A program made the position numbers and the translations under genes. A stretch of DNA of 64,000 bases from an uncultured Acetobacteraceae bacterium (GTDB lineage: Bacteria; Pseudomonadota; Alphaproteobacteria; Acetobacterales; Acetobacteraceae), in the NCBI GenBank assembly GCA_937902425.1, contig CALFNB010000539.1, positions 1 to 64,000 on the forward strand, given 5' to 3'. The notes beneath the pieces were generated by a model. The model ran no database searches, had not been told where the DNA came from, and saw nothing but the letters and a program-made list of their open reading frames with translations. This document shows, in pieces, positions 58,331-64,000 of the stretch (position 1 is its first letter; every line of letters begins with the position of its first letter).

Positions 58331-58999
58331 TAGTGTCGTGCTCCAGATCTGGCCCTTGAATTTTCGCACGACCTCCGTTGGCTCGTCACGATCTTCGTAT
58401 TACTCGACCGGCGTCGTGAAGTCGCGCGGATTGGCGAGACCGTTGGCGCCGGTCGGGCGGAGATCCGGCAACCGCGGCATGGCACCGTGATTTTCGCGGA
58501 TGTAGCCTCGCGCCTGGCCATCATGCAGCGCGACGCGGAAGCGAATGCCGCGCTGGATGACGGCGATTTCGCGAGGTGAGACGGCCAGCCGGGCGAGTTC
58601 CATGTCAATCGCCTGTCGGCCAGGTTGTGGTACAATTGGTTACTCGCCAACCGCGTCCCAGAAGACGCGCCGCATGTCACGGTTCGCGTGATACTGGTGG
58701 ATCGTGACGCTTTGACTGCATTCCGTCTCGGAATTTGACAACGCAGTCACGAATCCGTCCAGAAAATCCGCCGCACTGTCGGGTCCCCGCGAGCACACCG
58801 TACACAGAGCGCAACTCAATACGACGGATACACTGCACATGATCGTATGCGGCACATCCAGACGCGCCGCGCCTCCCGATGGTGCACGGTATTTCTGATA
58901 ACTGTTCGGCACAAAGCCCAAACGCGAGTTGCCGTAGGGAGTTTTGTCCGACGGGAAGTGCGCCTTGGATCGATCCTGTTGCATTCTCGTTGCCGAACC
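58331..58999 (-). pseudogene. hmgA: Homogentisate 1,2-dioxygenase remnant
   Basis: [124 protein letters not shown] and YEDRDEPTEVVRKFKGQIWSTTL match HmgA blocks in order. One frame change, in-frame TAA at 58640-58642 and 58400-58402, internal and C-terminal loss. Confidence 0.88.
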
Positions 59000-59107
59000 A
59001 ACACAAACGGTCGATCATGTCAGGCATCGCCGCGAGCTCCCAATATTCGGCTTGATTTTCACCATGGCGATACTATACGGGGCTTCCACCCTTGAGGGGG
59101 GTAGTTC

Positions 59108-59590
59108 ATGCCGATCAAGAATCGCAACGACCGTGTGGCGGAGTTTCGTCTTGGGTCCTTTCTGCCTTTCAGACTGGTGGTGGTAACTGATTCGGTCTAC
59201 CGCATGTTCGCTGAAAATTATGTGGGGTCGTTCAACCTCACGATACCGGAAATTCGCGCGCTGAGTGTCATCGCCGAGCATGGCACGCTGTCGCCGACCG
59301 CTGTCGGGCAGCACGCTTTGATGGATAAGGTCAAAGTCAGTCGTGCCACGCAAAGTCTGGTCGCCAAAGGGTTGCTGCGGCAGCGCCAGGATCCGAATGA
59401 CGGGCGTAGCCGGCTGTTGCGGCTCACGCGCAAGGGCGCCGCGGTGCACGCCAAATTCGTGTCGCTGGCTACTAGGTTGGAAGCCATGCTGTTTGGCAAC
59501 CTCAGCCGTGCCGACCTGAACGCGCTCAACCGTATATTGACGAAAATTACAACTCGGCTTGAAACGACCGGCGAGATCGACCGCACCTGA
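59108..59590 (+). CDS. MarR family transcriptional regulator
   Basis: LTIPEIRALSVIAEHGTLSPTAVGQHALMDKVKVSRATQSLVAKGLLRQRQDPNDGRSRLLRLTRKG wHTH and wing. Confidence 0.93.
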   Translation: MPIKNRNDRVAEFRLGSFLPFRLVVVTDSVYRMFAENYVGSFNLTIPEIRALSVIAEHGTLSPTAVGQHALMDKVKVSRATQSLVAKGLLRQRQDPNDGRSRLLRLTRKGAAVHAKFVSLATRLEAMLFGNLSRADLNALNRILTKITTRLETTGEIDRT

Positions 59591-59729
59591 ACCGGTCTGG
59601 AAACGGCGGCCGAACGGGGACTCGCGTACGGTCGAATTGGCGCTACACTCTTTCGCGGGCGCTCCGGGGGCCCACGTACTTTGGGACGCGAACCTGGGCA
59701 GCGCTTCGGCGAATGAAGGAGGTGCGGCC

Positions 59730-61691
59730 ATGTCCAAAAGCAGAAACGGCGAAAATCCTCGATCCGTGGCCCTCGTGGGACCGCAGGGAAGCGGCAAGTC
59801 GACCCTGTTCGACGCGTTGATGGAGGCGACCGGCGCAACCGTCAAACGGCCCGCCGATCCACGCAACCGGCCCGCGACCACCACGATCCGCGTGGGACAT
59901 TGCAGCTTTCTCGATGAAGCATGGTCCATCCTGGATTGTCCCGGCTCGATCGAGTTCGCTCATGAGGTGCATGCCGCGCTGGCGATGGTGGATATCGCCA
60001 TCGTCGTCTGTGAGCCCGATCCAGCCCGCGCGACAACCATCGCGCCGCTGCTGCGCGCGCTCAGCGGCGAACTGGTGCCGCATATCGTCCTGATCAACAA
60101 AATCGATACGTTCGATGGGTCGGTCGCCGATGTGATCGCCTCCTTGCAGGCGTATGCCGGTTCGCCGCTGGTGTTGCGGCAGATGCCGATCACGGAAAGC
60201 GGCCGCATTGGTGGCTATGTCGATCTGATGAGCGAGCGCGCGTATCGCTATCGCAAAGGTCAGGCCTCCGAATTGATCCGCATCCCGGAATCCATGGCCG
60301 CCGAGGAAGCCGCCGAACGGGGCCGGCTGGTTGAGACGTTGGCTGATCGTGACGATGCGCTGCTGGAAAAAGTACTGGAAGATATCCGGCCGACGCCGGA
60401 GGAACTCTACCTCGACATGCGCAAGGATCTGCTGGCCGGCGCGGTGATCGAGGTCATGCTGGGTGCCGGTGAAGCCACCCATGGTGTGCGCCGGTTGTGG
60501 AAGGCGCTGCGCCACGAGACGCCGACCACGGCTGAAACCTGTGACCGCAAAGGGATCGACGCGGACGGCCCGCCTTTGGCGCAGATCTTCCGCACCGAGT
60601 ACGCCGGCCATACCGGCAAACTATCGTATGCCCGGATCTGGCGCGGCGAGATCAAGGACGGCGTGACGTTGGGCGGTACGCGCCTGGGTGGAATTTATCA
60701 TTTCGTCAACGGCGAGCTTTCCAAGTCTCCCGCCTGCGTCGCCGGCGACGTGGTGGCTTTGGGACGGTTGGATGGCGTGGCGACCGGCGCGACCGTCTCG
60801 CCAGGCGCGGTGCCGGAGCAATTGCCGTTCCCGCCGGCGCCCACTCCGGTCTATGCGCTGGCGGTGACCACGACCGACCGCAAGGACGACGTGCGGCTGT
60901 CGGATGCGCTGCGCAAGATGGCCGAGGAAGACCCGTCGCTGACCGTGACACAGGATCACGAAACCGGTGAGACGGTGATGCATGGCCAGGGCGAGATGCA
61001 CCTGCTGAATGCCATCGAGCACATGGCGAAGAACTACAATCTGAAGATGACCACGCGGCGTCCGTCGATCGCGTATCGCGAAACGATCAAAGCGCCGGTA
61101 CACGAACACGGCAGACTGAAACGGCAAACCGGCGGCCACGGTCAGTTCGCCGATGTGAAGATCAACCTCGCGCCACGGGAACGCGGTGCCGGCTTCCTGT
61201 TCGTCGATAAGGTGGTGGGCGGTGCGGTGCCACGCAATTTCATTCCCGTGGTGGGTGAGGCGGCGGAAGACGCGGCGAAAAAAGGCCCGTTCGGATATCC
61301 GGTCGTCGACATCTCGGTCACGCTGGTCGACGGCGGATTTCACGCGGTCGACAGTTCCGACATGGCGTTCCGCACCGCGACGCAGATCGCGATGCGCGAG
61401 GGCTTGGCGAAGGCCGACCCAGTGCTGCTGGAACCGATCGATCGCGTGACGATCAGCGTGCCGAACGATCTTACTCCGCGCGCGCAACGACTGCTGACGG
61501 GACGGCGCGGCCAGATCCTCGGGTTCGGCGAACGCGAGGGCTGGCCCGGCTGGGATGATGTCGAGGCGCTGGTGCCGGAAGCCGAACTGCACGACCTGAT
61601 CATCGATCTGCGTTCCCAGACTCAGGGTCTGGGCACCTACCGGCGGCAGTTCGACCACCTGGCCGAAACGAAGGCGCCGGCGAAGGTTTGA
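59730..61691 (+). CDS. Elongation factor G-like GTPase
   Basis: VALVGPQGSGKSTLFDALM (P-loop), DCPGSIEFAHEV (G3), INKIDTF (G4), EF-G domain III/IV/V-like GQGEMHLLNAIEHM, RQTGGHGQFADVKI, RRGQILGF. SD aaggaggt at ATG 59730. Confidence 0.92.
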   Translation: MSKSRNGENPRSVALVGPQGSGKSTLFDALMEATGATVKRPADPRNRPATTTIRVGHCSFLDEAWSILDCPGSIEFAHEVHAALAMVDIAIVVCEPDPARATTIAPLLRALSGELVPHIVLINKIDTFDGSVADVIASLQAYAGSPLVLRQMPITESGRIGGYVDLMSERAYRYRKGQASELIRIPESMAAEEAAERGRLVETLADRDDALLEKVLEDIRPTPEELYLDMRKDLLAGAVIEVMLGAGEATHGVRRLWKALRHETPTTAETCDRKGIDADGPPLAQIFRTEYAGHTGKLSYARIWRGEIKDGVTLGGTRLGGIYHFVNGELSKSPACVAGDVVALGRLDGVATGATVSPGAVPEQLPFPPAPTPVYALAVTTTDRKDDVRLSDALRKMAEEDPSLTVTQDHETGETVMHGQGEMHLLNAIEHMAKNYNLKMTTRRPSIAYRETIKAPVHEHGRLKRQTGGHGQFADVKINLAPRERGAGFLFVDKVVGGAVPRNFIPVVGEAAEDAAKKGPFGYPVVDISVTLVDGGFHAVDSSDMAFRTATQIAMREGLAKADPVLLEPIDRVTISVPNDLTPRAQRLLTGRRGQILGFGEREGWPGWDDVEALVPEAELHDLIIDLRSQTQGLGTYRRQFDHLAETKAPAKV

Positions 61692-61692
61692 T

Positions 61693-62439
61693 CTAACCCA
61701 CGAAGGCGCCCCCGTTCACGTCGATGACGGCGCCGGACAGGTAACTCGCGGCGGGCGTGCACAGGAACGCGATCGGCCATGCCAGTTCGTCGGCGCGGCC
61801 CATGCGGCGGAGCGGTAGATTGGGGCCCAGGTTGGAGCCGCGCGTCATCGGCGTTTCGACCGGCCCCGGAGCGACCGCGTTGACCATGACGCCCTGGGTG
61901 ACGCCCTGCCGCGACGTCCATTTCACCAGTGCGTGCACCGCACCTTTGGACGCGGAATAATCTGGTGGCGTATTGAGCGAGGTGCCGCCGGTCTTGCCCG
62001 CCACCGAACCGACCAGTGCGATATGACCGCCGCCGTGCGCCGCCATATGATCGATCGCGCGCATCGCGATCTCCAGCGGAACGCGAACGTTGATGTCCAT
62101 GACGCGATGGAACCGTTCGCGCCACGCGCGGTCATTGCGCCAGTCGCGGCTTTCGAGGATCGCGGCGCAATGCGCCATCGCGTGAAGCCTGGGACCGGCG
62201 AACAGACCGGCGAGGAAGCTGTCATCGGTCAGGTCGCCCTCGCTGACGTCGCACTGAACGCCGAGCGCTCGGACCTCGGCGGCCGTCGCGTCCAGCGGTG
62301 CGCGGTCCGTCAGTAACAGATCCGCGCCCAACTGGGCCAGCACCAGTGCGGTGGCTTTACCGATACCGCTTGCCGCGCCGGTCACCAAAGCGCGTTTGCC
62401 TCGCATGTCGAGGGCGGCCGGGAGAGTGAGTGAGGTCAT
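61693..62439 (-). CDS. SDR family oxidoreductase
   Basis: GKRALVTGAASGIGKATALVLAQLGADLLLTDR, GHIALVGSVAGKTGG, YSASKGAVHALVKW, SYLSGAVIDVNGGAFVG. Confidence 0.93.
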   Translation of the reverse strand: MTSLTLPAALDMRGKRALVTGAASGIGKATALVLAQLGADLLLTDRAPLDATAAEVRALGVQCDVSEGDLTDDSFLAGLFAGPRLHAMAHCAAILESRDWRNDRAWRERFHRVMDINVRVPLEIAMRAIDHMAAHGGGHIALVGSVAGKTGGTSLNTPPDYSASKGAVHALVKWTSRQGVTQGVMVNAVAPGPVETPMTRGSNLGPNLPLRRMGRADELAWPIAFLCTPAASYLSGAVIDVNGGAFVG

Positions 62440-62495
62440 TGGCGTTTCCTTCTGTTTCGCGCAGTCTGCCAGGAACAACCGCCGGAGGAAATTCG

Positions 62496-63257
62496 ATGAC
62501 CTTACGTCTGCGCCAGATCTGCCTCGTCGCGCCGCATTTGGAGCCGTCGGTTTCCACGATCTGCACCGTGCTCGGCACGATGGTGTGCTACGTCGACCCA
62601 AATGTCGAGAAATACGGTCTGGTCAATGCGCTGATGCCGATCGGCAATTCGTTCCTGGAGGTGGTGGCACCGACCCGGGACGGCACCGCCGCCGGCCGGT
62701 ATCTCGATCGGCGAGGCGGCGAAGGCGGCTACATGGTCATCCTCGATTGTGACGCCATCGAACCGTGGCTGACGCATCTGCCCGCGGTTGGGGTTCGTAT
62801 CGCCAACGATCTGGATTATCCGGGCGAATATCGCGGGTTGCAGTTGCATCCGCGGGATACCGGCGGGGCATTGCTGGAAATCAATCACTCGCATGGCGGC
62901 GCCTGGGACGGTCCGTATCACCCCGCCGGCCCGCGCTGGACCGGCGCGCATGGCGTTGAGGCCGAGGACATGATCGTGGCGGCTGAATTGCAGTCCGGCG
63001 ACCCCGCTCACCTCGCGGGCCGATGGTCGGAGATTCTGCGGCGGCCGGTGCGCGATGTTGCCGGGGTGCCAACAATTGACCTCGATATTGGAACACTGCG
63101 TTTCGTTCCGGCGAACGACGGGCGTGGCGAAGGCCTGGGGGGCATAGACGTGAAAATCCCCCGTCACGAACGGGCTCGTTTCGCGGCCCGGCAGAAAGAG
63201 GTGCCCGAGGCAGATGGCGCGCTGACGCTATGCGGAACGCGGGTGCGGTTGGTGTGA
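62496..63257 (+). CDS. VOC superfamily/glyoxalase-like protein
   Basis: LRQICLVAPHLEPSVSTICTVLGTMVCYVDPNVEKYGLVNALMPIGNSFLEVVAPTRDGTAAGRYLDRRGGEGGYMVILDC. SD ggagga, ATG 62496. Confidence 0.82.
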   Translation: MTLRLRQICLVAPHLEPSVSTICTVLGTMVCYVDPNVEKYGLVNALMPIGNSFLEVVAPTRDGTAAGRYLDRRGGEGGYMVILDCDAIEPWLTHLPAVGVRIANDLDYPGEYRGLQLHPRDTGGALLEINHSHGGAWDGPYHPAGPRWTGAHGVEAEDMIVAAELQSGDPAHLAGRWSEILRRPVRDVAGVPTIDLDIGTLRFVPANDGRGEGLGGIDVKIPRHERARFAARQKEVPEADGALTLCGTRVRLV

Positions 63258-63266
63258 GACGAGCAG

Positions 63267-64000
63267 TTAACCGCCCCGCGTTTCCAGCTTCTTCAATTCA
63301 TCCAGCAACACCGGCAATCCCATGCTGATCGTGTGAACGCCGAGCACGCTGACCAGGGCGAGGACTTCCATGATTTCTTCCGGCGTCGCTCCAAGTTTCA
63401 GCGCGTTCTCCATGTGAATACGCGTGCCTGGTTCGTACATGTGCGTCGTCGCGGCGTCGATCGCGACATAAACCAGTTCGCGGATCTTCGGTTCCAGCGT
63501 ACCCGTCTTCCACGGCACCGAGGAAAACTCGGCGTACGCTTCGAAGAAATCGGGCGACAGCGCCAGCACGCCATCCCACAGCGGCGACCAGTAACCGCGA
63601 TTGGCGATGAACGCGGCCTTTAGTTGTTCCTGACGCGGCGTCAGCGGTTTTCTGGTCACGTCAGGTTTGCCGGCCTGTCGCATGACATCCAGCAGTGCCG
63701 GCACGCCCATTGTCACGGAATGCACGCCAATCGAGGACGTCAACTGGTACACTTCCATGATCTCATCGCGGGTCGCGCCATGGCGCAAGGCATTGCGGAT
63801 ATGCACGCGCAATCCCGGCTCGTACATATGCGTCGTGGAGGAATCGATCGCGATATACAGCAGCTCCTTCACCTTCGGTGACAGCGTGCCGGTCTTCCAT
63901 GGCACCGAGGACAGCTTCGCGTAGGCCTCGAAGTAATCCGGCGCGATGTCCAACAGCGGGTCCCAACCGCGGCTCCAGTAACCGCGGGCGTCGATGAAAT
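63267..64000 (-). CDS. Carboxymuconolactone decarboxylase family protein, two tandem CMD modules (5' end beyond window)
   Basis: FEAYAKLSSVPWKTGTLSPKVKELLYIAIDSSTTHMYEPGLRVHIRNALRHGATRDEIMEV is repeated as FEAYAEFSSVPWKTGTLEPKIRELVYVAIDAATTHMYEPGTRIHMENALKLGATPEEIMEV. The frame stays open to the window end (FIDARGYWSRGWDPLL). Confidence 0.92.
   Translation of the reverse strand, partial: FIDARGYWSRGWDPLLDIAPDYFEAYAKLSSVPWKTGTLSPKVKELLYIAIDSSTTHMYEPGLRVHIRNALRHGATRDEIMEVYQLTSSIGVHSVTMGVPALLDVMRQAGKPDVTRKPLTPRQEQLKAAFIANRGYWSPLWDGVLALSPDFFEAYAEFSSVPWKTGTLEPKIRELVYVAIDAATTHMYEPGTRIHMENALKLGATPEEIMEVLALVSVLGVHTISMGLPVLLDELKKLETRGG

Overview
This is a GC-rich 64 kb chromosomal window, most likely alphaproteobacterial. 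A GcrA cell-cycle regulator supports that, and the overall gene content suggests Acetobacteraceae/Rhodospirillales (inference). I saw no rRNA, tRNA, CRISPR array or IS element. Housekeeping-type genes include a partial xthA, ilvD, a cold-shock protein, tatA, kup, fhs, greB-like, an EF-G-like GTPase and fahA. The middle (~14-47 kb) is dominated by catabolism: extradiol/VOC proteins, a TPP enzyme, and a three-component P450 system (ferredoxin reductase - ferredoxin - CYP153-like P450). It also holds an ~11.4 kb minus-strand block with a complete Liv-type ABC transporter, plus LLM flavoenzymes and PhyH-type oxygenases. The most unusual content is 50.9-53.7 kb: a WD40 - Ras/Roc-like GTPase - COR-like - zinc-ribbon - TIR/SEFIR protein (Roco/NLR-like signalling architecture) split over three reading frames. 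Three different toxin-antitoxin modules (VapBC, MNT-HEPN, MazEF/PemIK) are all present with frame-disrupted toxins. A degraded homogentisate 1,2-dioxygenase gene (hmgA) lies between an intact fahA and an intact divergent MarR regulator. Several short tandem arrays and palindromic repeats occupy intergenic space. All calls come from reading the supplied translations and sequence; no database search was run.
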